Shown: positions 11,831 to 23,179 of the stretch, piece by piece
Layout of the letters: every line of letters starts with the position of its first letter
How positions within the stretch are numbered: the first letter of the stretch is position 1
NCBI GenBank assembly: GCA_030149325.1
Contig: JASBRS010000007.1
Span: forward strand, 1-49,361
DNA length: 49,361 nucleotides
From: Deinococci bacterium
Lineage (GTDB): Bacteria; Deinococcota; Deinococci; Deinococcales; Trueperaceae
Direction: 5' to 3'
Position numbers and translations under genes: made by a program
The notes under the pieces: model-generated
The model's database searches: none
The model's input: the letters and a program-made list of their open reading frames with translations, nothing else
Told to the model about the DNA's origin: nothing

Positions 11831-13197
11831 TGAGCGAGAAGCGCATGCGCAACGCCGTCCTGACGCTGCTGGGGCTCGGCCTGGTGGCCGTGGTGCTCTA
11901 CCTGGTGCAGGCCAGCGGCAACGCCAAGCTGGCGCAGGTCATGGCCCTCTTCGCCATCTGGGGCATCGCCGCCGTCAGCCTCAACCTCATCAACGGCACC
12001 ACCGGCATCCTGTCGCTGGGGCATCACGGTTTCATGCTGGTCGGCGGCTACGCCACCGCCCTGCTGATGCTGCCGGAGGCGGCGCGCGCCCGCATCAGCG
12101 AGAGCGCCCGCAGCCAGATGACGCCCTTCACGCTGGGGCTCTCGGTCGAGAGCTGGATGCGCGCCATCGGCCTGCCCGGCCTGGCGACGCCGGGAACGCT
12201 GTGGGTCCGCTTCCTGATCGCGCTGCTCATCGGCGGTCTGCTGGCGATGCTGTTCGGTCTGCTGGTCGGGGTGCCCAGCCTGCGGCTCAAGGGCGACTAC
12301 CTCGCCATCGTCACCTTCGGCTTCGGCGAGATCATCCGGCTGCTGGCGTCCACCCACCTGCTGGGGCCCTTCACCAACGGCGCCTTGGGCTACAACGGCG
12401 TCCCCGGGAACTTCGGGACCAGCCTGTGGTGGACCTTCGGCATCCTGGCCCTGACGGTATTCGTGATGACGAAGTTGAAGTTCAGTTCCTACGGGCGGGC
12501 GTTGCAGGCCATCCGCGAGGACGAGATCGCCGCCGAGGCGATGGGGGTGAACCTCGCCTACCACAAGGTGTTCGCGTTCGCCCTGTCGGCCTTCTTCGCC
12601 GGCGTGGCGGGCGGGCTGTGGGTGTCGTACCTGGCTGCCGCGCGCCTCGACTTCTTCCTGTTCTTCCTGACCTTCTTCTTCCTGGTCGCGATCAGCGTGG
12701 GCGGCACCGGCTCCTACACCGGCGTGCTGTTGGGCACCGCGGTGGTGGTGTTCGTGCAGCAGTACGGCGACCCGCTGGAGCAGCCCTACAGCCTCCACAC
12801 CTGGCTGGCCCTGGTCGGCGTGATCATCGCCGCCGTCGCCCTGGGCGCGGCCTGGCTGAGGCGCAGTCGACGGCTGAGGCCGGTCTGGCACCCGCTGCTG
12901 TTCCCCCTGCTGGGGATCGGTGTGGTGGCCGTGCTGACGGCCCTGGTCGGATCGCACTGGGCGCCGCTCACGGGCACCTTCCAGGCCTTCGGGATGCGCC
13001 GCATCCTGCTTGCCGTGCTGCTGGTGGCGATCATGGTGGTGCGCCCCGAGGGGATCATGGGCCGCGCCGAGTTCAGTTGGGCGTGGGTCTTCCGTGAGCG
13101 GCGGGATCAACCGTCCGACGAGGAGCGCGCTCAGGACGCCTGGCTCTCCAACCCCGAGCTGAACCGGGAAGCCTCCGACGACGAGGGCGAGGGCTAG
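11830..13197 (+). CDS. livM: Liv-type ABC transporter permease LivM (second system), enlarged
   Basis: Second channel subunit, 455 aa, longer than typical LivM (about 300-350). Core motifs: LNLINGTTGILSLGHHGFML, GVPSLRLKGDYLAIVTFGFGE, the docking loop SYGRALQAIREDEIAAEAMG, and RPEGIMGRAEF. Additions are a polar insertion of about 50 residues after the second helix (around residues 80-120), a basic stretch WLRRSRRLRP with two extra hydrophobic segments before the last helix, and an acidic cytoplasmic tail of about 40 residues. Both permeases of this operon are enlarged, so the pair may pack in a non-standard way. Confidence 0.9.
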   Translation: MSEKRMRNAVLTLLGLGLVAVVLYLVQASGNAKLAQVMALFAIWGIAAVSLNLINGTTGILSLGHHGFMLVGGYATALLMLPEAARARISESARSQMTPFTLGLSVESWMRAIGLPGLATPGTLWVRFLIALLIGGLLAMLFGLLVGVPSLRLKGDYLAIVTFGFGEIIRLLASTHLLGPFTNGALGYNGVPGNFGTSLWWTFGILALTVFVMTKLKFSSYGRALQAIREDEIAAEAMGVNLAYHKVFAFALSAFFAGVAGGLWVSYLAAARLDFFLFFLTFFFLVAISVGGTGSYTGVLLGTAVVVFVQQYGDPLEQPYSLHTWLALVGVIIAAVALGAAWLRRSRRLRPVWHPLLFPLLGIGVVAVLTALVGSHWAPLTGTFQAFGMRRILLAVLLVAIMVVRPEGIMGRAEFSWAWVFRERRDQPSDEERAQDAWLSNPELNREASDDEGEG

Positions 13198-13199
13198 CC

Positions 13200-14011
<812 letters not shown>

Positions 14012-14015
<4 letters not shown>

Positions 14016-14737
14016 GCGAGCGCGAGCCCCTGCTGCAGATGCACAAGGTCACCACCCACTACGGCCCCATCCGGGTCCTGCACGACGTCGACATGGTGAT
14101 CTACCCCGGCGAGATGGTGTGCCTGCTGGGCGGCAACGCCTCTGGCAAGTCGACCACGCTCAAGACCGTGCTGGGGATCGTGCGCGTCTCGGAGGGGGAG
14201 ATGACGTTCCGCGGCGAACGCGCCGACACCCTGACCACCGCGCAGCGCATCGAGCGCGGCATGGCGGTGGTGCCGGAGAACCGCCGCATCTTCCCCAAGA
14301 TGACGGTCCGCGAGAACCTCGAGATGGGGGCCTATCTGCGGAGCGACCGCAAGGCCGTCCGCGAGGACATGGACTACGTCTTCGAGCTCTTCCCGCGCGT
14401 CGGCGAGCGGCTCAACCAGCTCGGCGGGACCATGTCGGGCGGGGAGCAGCAGATGCTGGCCATGGGGCGCGCGCTGATGAGCCGACCCAAGCTCATCCTG
14501 ATGGACGAGCCCTCGATGGGGCTGGCGCCGCTGTTCGTCGAGAAGATCTTCGAGATCATCAAGCAGGTCAACGAGCGCGGCATCAGCGTGTTCGTCGTCG
14601 AACAGAACGCCAACGTGGCGCTCGGCATCGCCGACCGCGGCTACGTGCTGCAGACCGGTGAGGTGGTGCTGTCGGGCGACGCCCGGGACCTGCTCCACAA
14701 CGAGGCGATGAAGCGCGCCTACCTGGGCGACGTCTAG
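14012..14737 (+). CDS. livF: Liv-type ABC transporter ATP-binding protein LivF (second system)
   Basis: ATPase of 241 aa, last gene of the second Liv operon. ATG 14012 overlaps the livG stop and is preceded by GGAGGG. Motifs: Walker A GGNASGKST (the usual GPNGAGKS core changed but G-x4-GKS kept), VVPENRRIFPKMTVRENL in the Q-loop region with Glu in place of the usual Gln, signature MSGGEQQM, Walker B LILMDEPSMGLAP, and VVEQNANVAL. A strong hairpin follows. Confidence 0.92.
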
Positions 14738-14760
14738 CCCCCAGGACCTACGCCGACGAG

Positions 14761-14791
14761 ACGAGGACCGCGCCGACGGCGCGGTCCTCGT
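14761..14791. terminator. Bidirectional hairpin terminator
   Basis: A perfect 14-bp stem (ACGAGGACCGCGCC) with a 3-base loop lies between the ends of livF (plus) and the ferredoxin reductase (minus), placed to serve both. The flanks are not T-rich. Confidence 0.75.
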
Positions 14792-14811
14792 TCCGCTGTG
14801 GCGACCCGCGG

Positions 14812-16188
<1,377 letters not shown>

Positions 16189-16307
16189 GCGTACCTTGTA
16201 CCACGCACCCTTCGACGCTCGACAAGGCGGAATGTCCCATGGGGGCGGGATGTCCCGGCATCGCAAGGAGAGCGGACGCGGGGGGGCCCGGCGGCGCGCC
16301 GCGCCGA

Positions 16308-16336
16308 TTGCCCCGCGGCCGCAGGGCGGGTATCCT
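16308..16336 (+). promoter_or_regulatory. Predicted promoter of lysC, leaderless type
   Basis: TTGCCC (16308-16313), 17 bases, TATCCT (16331-16336). Only eight bases separate the -10 box from ATG 16345, so transcription should start at or next to the start codon, and no ribosome binding site is present. Confidence 0.55.
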
Positions 16337-16344
16337 TGTGGGCC

Positions 16345-17640
16345 ATGAGCTCCAGGAGCGCGGCGTCGGCCGCTCCCAGACCCGCGCCCGCGGACGACCT
16401 GGTGGTCCAGAAGTACGGCGGCACCAGCGTCGGCGACGTCGAACGGATCCGCAAGGTAGCGGGCCGCATCGCGGCCACCGCCCAGGAGGGGCGACGCGTG
16501 GCGGTCACGGTGTCCGCCATGGGGCACACCACCGACCGTCTGGTGGGGCAGGCTCGGGAGCTGACGCCCCGTCCGGCCCGCCGCGAGCTCGACGTGCTGA
16601 TGGCCACCGGCGAGCAGCAGTCGATTGCGCTCCTGGCCATCGCCCTCGACGCGCTCGGGGTGCGTTCGCGCTCGTTCACCGGAGCCCAGGCCGGCTTCCT
16701 CACCGACTCGCGCCACGGCAGCGCCAGCATCCTCGAGGTGGACACGGGGGCGGTGCGGGCCAGCCTCGACGCCGGTGAGGTGGCGGTGGTCGCGGGCTTC
16801 CAGGGCGTGGACGGCGCCGGCGCCATCACCACCCTCGGGCGCGGCGGCTCCGACACCACCGCCATCGCGCTGGCCGCGGCGCTGGGTGCGCCGGAGTGCG
16901 AGATCTACACCGATACCGAGGGGGTCTACACCACCGACCCGCACCTCATCTCCAGCGCCAGCAAGCTCGACGTGGTGGACTACGACGAGATGCTGGAGCT
17001 GGCGGCGCTCGGCGCCAAGGTGCTGCACCCGCGCAGCGTCTGGTACGCGCGTCGCTACGGCGTCCGCATCCATGTCCGCAGCTCGTTCAGCTACAACCGG
17101 GGGACCCTGGTCACCTCGCTCCGGGACTCGCAGGAGGCGCGCATGATCACCGACAAACCCGTCACCGGCGTGGCGCTCGACCTCAACCACGCCCGCATCG
17201 ACGTTCACGGCGTGCCCGACGAGCCGGGCGTCGCGGCGCGCCTGTTCGCTGCGCTCGGGCGGGCGGGGGTGAGCCCCGACATGATCATCCAGGGGGTCCG
17301 CGGCGCCTCCGACAGCCGTCAGCAGATGGCCTTCACGGTGCCGCAGGATGCCATGCAGGATGCGCTCGACGCCCTCGGGCCGGTGCTGGCGGAGCTCGGT
17401 GCGCACGCGTCCGCCGATCCCGACGTCGCCAAGCTGTCGATCGTGGGCATCGCCGTGGGCTCGACGCCCGGCGTGGCCGGCCGCATGTTCGAGGCGGTGG
17501 CGGCCGCGGGGGCCAACATCGAGATGATCACCACCAGCGAGGTCCGCCTCAGCGTGGTCATCCCGGCAGCACGCGCCAAGGAAGCCTTGCGCGCCGTGCA
17601 CACCGCCTTCGGCCTCGACGCCGCCACGCCGGCGGACTAG
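16345..17640 (+). CDS. lysC: Aspartate kinase
   Basis: Phosphorylates aspartate, the first step toward lysine, threonine, methionine and diaminopimelate. The 431-aa protein has an N-terminal amino acid kinase domain with VVQKYGGTSV, the substrate-site phrase MATGEQQS, and GRGGSDTTAIALAAAL. Two ACT domains for feedback control follow from about residue 270 (RIDVHGVPDEPGVAARLF and KLSIVGIAVGSTPGVAGRMF). It is a stand-alone kinase, not fused to homoserine dehydrogenase. ATG 16345 is chosen over TTG 16336, which lies in the -10 box. No other lysine or threonine gene is close. Confidence 0.94.
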   Translation: MSSRSAASAAPRPAPADDLVVQKYGGTSVGDVERIRKVAGRIAATAQEGRRVAVTVSAMGHTTDRLVGQARELTPRPARRELDVLMATGEQQSIALLAIALDALGVRSRSFTGAQAGFLTDSRHGSASILEVDTGAVRASLDAGEVAVVAGFQGVDGAGAITTLGRGGSDTTAIALAAALGAPECEIYTDTEGVYTTDPHLISSASKLDVVDYDEMLELAALGAKVLHPRSVWYARRYGVRIHVRSSFSYNRGTLVTSLRDSQEARMITDKPVTGVALDLNHARIDVHGVPDEPGVAARLFAALGRAGVSPDMIIQGVRGASDSRQQMAFTVPQDAMQDALDALGPVLAELGAHASADPDVAKLSIVGIAVGSTPGVAGRMFEAVAAAGANIEMITTSEVRLSVVIPAARAKEALRAVHTAFGLDAATPAD

Positions 17641-17661
17641 CCGGGCGCGGAAGGCCGGGAC

Positions 17662-17961
17662 ATGCGCGCCGACACCGTCGAGCAGGTGTTCGTCCGCCGC
17701 CGCGGCGGCCACACCGAGGTCCTGCTGGTGCTGGAGTCGCCGGCAGGCGAGCGCCTGCGCGAGACCCTGCCGCTCGGCGGCGTGGGGTTCGAGGAGGCGG
17801 CGCGGCGCGCGGCCGTGGAGCTGGCGCGCCGGGGCATCCGTCCGGCGCGACGGCTGCGCGTGCGCTCCGAGCGCGGGGGCAGCCTCGACGACGACGCGGC
17901 GCTCAGGGACGTCTTCCTGAGGGCGTGGGGGGACGACGAGGACGACGCCCGATGGGACTGA
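17662..17961 (+). CDS. Small protein of unknown function upstream of a Nudix gene
   Basis: I do not recognise this 99-aa protein. It starts at ATG 17662, 21 bp after lysC, and its last ten bases overlap the start of the Nudix gene, so the two are probably coupled. The N-terminal part reads like short beta strands (EQVFVRRRGGHTEVLLVLES); an Ala/Arg-rich helix follows, and the C-terminus is strongly acidic (GDDEDDARWD). The strand pattern resembles the opening of a Nudix domain (RRGGHTEVLLV), but no Nudix box follows. Confidence 0.6.
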   Translation: MRADTVEQVFVRRRGGHTEVLLVLESPAGERLRETLPLGGVGFEEAARRAAVELARRGIRPARRLRVRSERGGSLDDDAALRDVFLRAWGDDEDDARWD

Positions 17962-18464
17962 AGCTGGCCACGCTGGCCTACCTGCGGCAGGACGGCAAGA
18001 CGCTGATGCTCCACCGGCAGGGCCGGGAGGACGACTACCATCGAGGCCGCTACAACGGCCTGGGCGGCAAGTTCGAGCCCGGCGAGTCGCCGGAGCGCTG
18101 CCTGGAGCGGGAGGTCCTCGAGGAGTCGGGGCTGATCGTCACCGAGGCGCACCTCAAGGGCGTGCTCAGCTTCCCGCGCTTCGACGGGATCGACGACTGG
18201 ATGGCGTTCGTGTTCGTGGTGCCCGGCTTCCGCGGCGAGCTGCGCGAGGCCTCGCCGGAGGGGACCCTCCACTGGGTGGACGACGCGGCGCTCGCCGAAC
18301 TCCCGCTCTGGCCGGGGGATCGGGTGTTCCTGCCGTGGCTCGATCGCGATGCCTTCTTCTCGGCCACGCTGCGTTACCAGGACGGCGCCTTCGAGGGCTA
18401 CGAGGTGCGCTTCTACGGTCCCGGCGGCGTCCCGCTGACCGACGAGGGGGGAACGGCGGGTTGA
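17952..18464 (+). CDS. Nudix hydrolase, MutT/MTH1-like 8-oxo-dGTP diphosphatase
   Basis: Probably hydrolyses damaged nucleoside triphosphates. The 170-aa protein has a complete Nudix box (GGKFEPGES, then REVLEESG, about residues 38-60) with all the metal-binding Glu. The opening LATLAYLRQDGKTLMLHRQ and the phrases YNGLGGKFEPGES and WPGDRVFLPWLD resemble the human MTH1-like bacterial subgroup more than Escherichia coli MutT. It overlaps the unknown gene before it and ends nine bases from the convergent SCP2 gene. Confidence 0.88.
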   Translation: MGLKLATLAYLRQDGKTLMLHRQGREDDYHRGRYNGLGGKFEPGESPERCLEREVLEESGLIVTEAHLKGVLSFPRFDGIDDWMAFVFVVPGFRGELREASPEGTLHWVDDAALAELPLWPGDRVFLPWLDRDAFFSATLRYQDGAFEGYEVRFYGPGGVPLTDEGGTAG

Positions 18465-18473
18465 AGCGGCCGC

Positions 18474-18797
18474 TCAGGTCAGCTCTTCGAGGCGCTGCCG
18501 GTCGACGCGTGCCACCAGCTTCTGCGCCAGCATCACGTCGCCGTCGACCTTCAGCTTGCCGGTCATGAAGGCGGCCATGGGGTTGAGCTGGCCGCGCATC
18601 AGCTTGATGAGGTTCTCGTCGCTCACGCGGATGGTCACGTCGGGGGCCTCGGCGCGGCCGTCGAACGCCTCCACCTTGCTGCCGGTGATCACATGGTAGA
18701 CGGGTTCGGAGATGTCGTACTGGATCGTCGCGCGCTCGCTCGGATCGCCGGCCCCGAAGGCCTTCGGGATGAGGTGCAGCAGCTCCTTGGCGGTCAT
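18474..18797 (-). CDS. SCP2 sterol-binding domain protein
   Basis: A 107-aa single-domain protein of the SCP-2 lipid-carrier family: YDISEPVYHVITGSKVEAFDG, then VTIRVSDENLIKLMRGQLNPMAAFMTGKLKVDGD, the C-terminal signature of the fold, split here only for display of its halves around residues 55-88. Such proteins bind acyl-CoAs or other lipids in a hydrophobic tunnel. It is divergent from an acyl-CoA dehydrogenase gene, which fits a role in fatty acyl handling (inferred). No ribosome binding site is present; a -10-like TAGACT stands six bases before the ATG. Confidence 0.85.
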   Translation of the reverse strand: MTAKELLHLIPKAFGAGDPSERATIQYDISEPVYHVITGSKVEAFDGRAEAPDVTIRVSDENLIKLMRGQLNPMAAFMTGKLKVDGDVMLAQKLVARVDRQRLEELT

Positions 18798-18803
18798 GTC
18801 GCC

Positions 18804-18866
18804 AGTCTAGCGGTTGTACGCGTCCGGCGCGTCGCTGGCGCGTCCTGACGGGACGCTCGGTATACT
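18804..18866. promoter_or_regulatory. Divergent leaderless -10 boxes, SCP2 and acyl-CoA dehydrogenase
   Basis: On the minus strand TAGACT (18804-18809) stands six bases before the SCP2 ATG. On the plus strand TATACT (18861-18866) stands five bases before the GTG at 18872. Neither gene has a ribosome binding site, and -35 elements are weak. Both look like leaderless start regions sharing one 74-bp gap. Confidence 0.5.
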
Positions 18867-18871
18867 CGGCG

Positions 18872-20050
<1,179 letters not shown>

Positions 20051-20066
20051 CGCGGGGACAGGAGGC

Positions 20067-20080
20067 CCTCCGGAAGGAGG
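20067..20080 (+). promoter_or_regulatory. Small hairpin that can mask a ribosome binding site
   Basis: CCTCC, a GGAA tetraloop and GGAGG, where the 3' arm is part of the very strong AAGGAGGAGG site of the second dehydrogenase. The GNRA-type loop makes the short stem more stable than its length suggests. It could limit translation initiation. Confidence 0.4.
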
Positions 20081-20089
20081 AGGTGCAGC

Positions 20090-21241
20090 ATGATCGACTT
20101 CGAGCTCACCGACGAGCAGAAACAGTTCCAGAACCTCGCCCGGCAGTTCGCACGCGACCGCATCGTGCCGGTGGCCGGCGAGCACGATCGCGCCGAGAGC
20201 TACCCGGAGGAGGTCGTCCGCCAGGGCTACGAGCTGGGACTGCTCAACACCATCGTGCCCGAGAGCGTCGGCGGCCTGGGACTGGGCTCGCTCGACGAGG
20301 CCGTCATCGGCGAGGAGCTGGCGTACGGCTGCATGGGCATCTACACCGTGTTCATGGCGTCGGAGCTGGGGATCACGCCGCTGTTGCTGGCGGGGACGCC
20401 GGAGCAGCACGAGCGCTTCCTGCGGCCGTTGCTCGACGGCCCCAACCTCGCGGCGTTCGCGCTGTCGGAGCCCGACAACGGCAGCGATGCCGGGGCCATG
20501 AAGACGCGCGCCACCTTCGACGGCGACGACGTGGTGATCAACGGCTCCAAGATGTGGATCAGCAACGGCGACCGGGCGGCCTTCACGGTGGTCTTCGCCA
20601 GCTTCGACCCGGAGCTGCGTCACAAGGGCACGCTGGCGGTGGTGGTCGAGGCGGGGCGCGAGGGCTTCAGCGCCCGCAAGCTGCACGGCAAGTTGGGGCA
20701 ACGGGCGAGCCCCACCGCCGAGCTGGTGTTCGACCAGGTCCGCGTTCCGCGCGCGAACATCCTGGGCCAGCCCGGGGACGGCTTCAAGATCGCCATGCGC
20801 ACCCTCGACAAGACGCGCATCCCGGTGGCCGCCGGCTCGGTGGGCGTGGCCCGGCGCGCCCTCGACGAGGCGGTGGGCTACGCCGTCGAGCGCCAGGCGT
20901 TCGGGAAGCCGATCGCGCGCTTCCAGGCCATCCAGTTCAAGCTCGCCGACATGAAGATCGGGATCGAGACCGCGCGCTGGCAGACGTACCGTGCGGCCTG
21001 GCTGGCCGATCGCGGGCTGCCGCACGGCGAGGCCGCCGCCATCGCCAAGGCCTACGCCTCCGACATGGCGTTCCGGGCCGCGGAGGAGGCGGTGAACGTG
21101 CACGGCGGCTACGGCTACATCAACGAGTACCCGGTCGAGAAGCTGATGCGCGACGTCAAGCTGAACCAGATCTACGAGGGGACCAACGAGATCCAGCGGC
21201 TGGTGATCGCCCGCTCGCTGCTCGAACGGCGACTAGAATAG
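20090..21241 (+). CDS. Acyl-CoA dehydrogenase (second copy)
   Basis: A paralog of the preceding gene, 383 aa, starting at ATG 20090 behind AAGGAGGAGG. Landmarks are MIDFELTDEQKQFQNLARQF at the N-terminus, FALSEPDNGSDAGAMKT, FGKPIARFQAIQFKLADM, GGYGYINEYPVEKLMRD and IYEGTNEIQ with the catalytic Glu. YGCMGIYTVFMASELG resembles medium-chain dehydrogenase sequences, so it may act on longer acyl chains than its neighbour; chain length cannot be settled from sequence. Thirty-nine bases separate the two dehydrogenases. Confidence 0.93.
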   Translation: MIDFELTDEQKQFQNLARQFARDRIVPVAGEHDRAESYPEEVVRQGYELGLLNTIVPESVGGLGLGSLDEAVIGEELAYGCMGIYTVFMASELGITPLLLAGTPEQHERFLRPLLDGPNLAAFALSEPDNGSDAGAMKTRATFDGDDVVINGSKMWISNGDRAAFTVVFASFDPELRHKGTLAVVVEAGREGFSARKLHGKLGQRASPTAELVFDQVRVPRANILGQPGDGFKIAMRTLDKTRIPVAAGSVGVARRALDEAVGYAVERQAFGKPIARFQAIQFKLADMKIGIETARWQTYRAAWLADRGLPHGEAAAIAKAYASDMAFRAAEEAVNVHGGYGYINEYPVEKLMRDVKLNQIYEGTNEIQRLVIARSLLERRLE

Positions 21242-21376
21242 GTCGGTGACGGACGGGCGATCGGCCCGCGGCACGGCGACCGGCCCGCAGGCGGGACCGG
21301 CCGGTCCGGGCCCGGCCGGTCGGCGGACCCCGACTCCGACGACCGTCGCGGCGCGCGCCGCGACCTGGAGGACAGC

Positions 21377-22135
21377 GTGAAGATCGTGACCATCTTGAAG
21401 CAGGTGCCGGACGCCGAGGCGCGGGTCCGGACCAGCGGCGGCGCCGTCGACCTCGACGGCGTCACCTTCGTGATCGACGGCATGGACGAGTACGGCGTGG
21501 AGGAGGCGCTGCGCATCCGCGAGGGCGGCACCGACGCCGAGATCGTGGCGCTGGCGCTCGGGCCGCAGCGCTTCGAGGAGGCGCTGCGTACCGCCCTCGC
21601 CATGGGAGCCGACCGCGCCGTGCACATCGAGACCGACCTGGCGCTCGACGCCATCGCCCAGGCCCGCGTGCTGGCGAACGCGATCGAGCAGGAAGGCGCC
21701 GATCTGGTGCTGGTGGGCGGCAAGGAGGCCGACTGGGACAGTGCCGCCCTGGGTGCGGCGGTGGCCGAGTCGCTGGGCTGGCCGCACAGCGACTGGACCA
21801 CCTCGGTCGAGCTCGACGGTGCGAACCTGCGGACCCGCCACGACACCGACGACGGCATCGAGGAGCTGACGCTGCCGATGCCGGCCGTCGTCACCACCCA
21901 GCAGGGGCTCAACGAGCCTCGCTACCCGACGCTGCCGAACATCATGAAAGCGAAGCGCAAGGAGCTGGCCAAGCGCACCCCCGACGACTTCGGTGGGGCG
22001 ACGCCACGCACGGCCACACTTGAACAGACCATCCAGTCGCGTGAGCGGCTCGGCAAGGTCCTGGAGGGCGACCCCACCGAGGCCGCCCGCGAGCTCGCGC
22101 GCCTGCTGGCCGACGAGGCCAAGGTGCTGGGCTAG
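21377..22135 (+). CDS. etfB: Electron transfer flavoprotein, beta subunit
   Basis: ETF takes electrons from acyl-CoA dehydrogenases and hands them to ETF-quinone oxidoreductase. The 252-aa product starts at GTG 21377 with GGAGG five bases upstream. Typical features: [17 protein letters not shown] at the N-terminus, [15 protein letters not shown], the AMP-site region [20 protein letters not shown], and [20 protein letters not shown], the recognition loop that docks on dehydrogenases. The 135-bp gap before it is rich in short palindromes of CCGG repeats. etfA follows after 17 bp. Confidence 0.94.
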   Translation: MKIVTILKQVPDAEARVRTSGGAVDLDGVTFVIDGMDEYGVEEALRIREGGTDAEIVALALGPQRFEEALRTALAMGADRAVHIETDLALDAIAQARVLANAIEQEGADLVLVGGKEADWDSAALGAAVAESLGWPHSDWTTSVELDGANLRTRHDTDDGIEELTLPMPAVVTTQQGLNEPRYPTLPNIMKAKRKELAKRTPDDFGGATPRTATLEQTIQSRERLGKVLEGDPTEAARELARLLADEAKVLG

Positions 22136-22152
22136 CCCCGCAAGGAGACCGC

Positions 22153-23124
22153 ATGATCCTCATCCTCACCCAAGCCAAGGGGACGGTCGCCGGCAAGGCC
22201 GACCTGGAGCTCATCCAGGCGGGCAGGGAGCTGGCCGCCGCGTCGGGGCTGCCGCTCGCGGGAGCCGTGATCGGGGCCGATCCGGCCGCCATGGCGGACG
22301 ACCTCGCACGCTACCTTCCCACCGTCTACCGGGTCGCTGCGCCCGAGCTGGCGGAGTTCCGAGCGGAGCCCGCCACCACCGCCGCCCAGGCGGTCGCGGC
22401 CGCCAGCGGAGCGCAGGCCGTGCTGGTGACGGCCAACCGTTCCGGGCTCAGCTTCAGCCCGCGCCTCGCCGTGCGCCTCGGCGCGGCGCTGCTGGAGGAC
22501 GTCATCGCGCTCGGCTCCGAGGACGCTCACGTGACCGCCACCCGCTACACCTACCTGGCACGCGTGACCGAGCGCGTTCGGGCCGAGACCTCGCCCGTGG
22601 TGATCAGCGTCAAGCCCAACGTCTTCGCCGCCGCCGGACCCGCGGACGGCGCCGGGAGCACGCAGGACGTCCCCGTCACCTTCGGCCCCGCCGATGCGCG
22701 CGTGCGCGTCGGCGAGCGCCGTCGTGCGCAGGGCGGGCGCGTGGCCCTGGAGGACGCCAAGGTCGTGGTCACCGGCGGACGCGGCGTCGGGGACGAGGGC
22801 GGTTTCGCGCGGCTGGTCGAGCCGCTGGCCGACCTGCTGGGCGCCGGCGTGGGCGCCACACGCGCGGTGGTGGACGCGGGCTGGCGCCCCTATGCCGAAC
22901 AGGTGGGGCAGACGGGCAAGACCGTAACGCCCGACCTCTACCTGGCGTTGGGGGTCTCGGGAGCCGTCCAGCACCTCTCCGGCATGAACCGCTCGAAGGT
23001 CATCGCCGCGATCAACAAGGACCCCGACGCACCCATCTTCAAGGTGTGCGACTACGGCATCGTCGGCGACGTCAACGACGTCGTACCCGCCTTGAAGGAT
23101 GCGCTGGCGGAGCGCTCTCGCTAG
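22153..23124 (+). CDS. etfA: Electron transfer flavoprotein, alpha subunit
   Basis: FAD-carrying partner of EtfB, 323 aa, beginning at ATG 22153 behind AAGGAG. The C-terminal FAD domain is clear: [57 protein letters not shown] and [20 protein letters not shown], which is the ETF-alpha signature region. The overall layout (alkyl dehydrogenases plus both ETF genes) makes this a local fatty or branched-chain acyl oxidation module; an ETF dehydrogenase is not in the window. Confidence 0.95.
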   Translation: MILILTQAKGTVAGKADLELIQAGRELAAASGLPLAGAVIGADPAAMADDLARYLPTVYRVAAPELAEFRAEPATTAAQAVAAASGAQAVLVTANRSGLSFSPRLAVRLGAALLEDVIALGSEDAHVTATRYTYLARVTERVRAETSPVVISVKPNVFAAAGPADGAGSTQDVPVTFGPADARVRVGERRRAQGGRVALEDAKVVVTGGRGVGDEGGFARLVEPLADLLGAGVGATRAVVDAGWRPYAEQVGQTGKTVTPDLYLALGVSGAVQHLSGMNRSKVIAAINKDPDAPIFKVCDYGIVGDVNDVVPALKDALAERSR

Positions 23125-23179
23125 CGTGGCCGCCGCGGACCCGGGCATCGGCGACACCACGCCGGCAGGGGACGCGGCG

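Noticed and set aside
21242-21376. Small gene or riboswitch before etfB
   Set aside because: Only short CCGG-type palindromes were seen, with no start/ribosome-site pair and no known riboswitch core.
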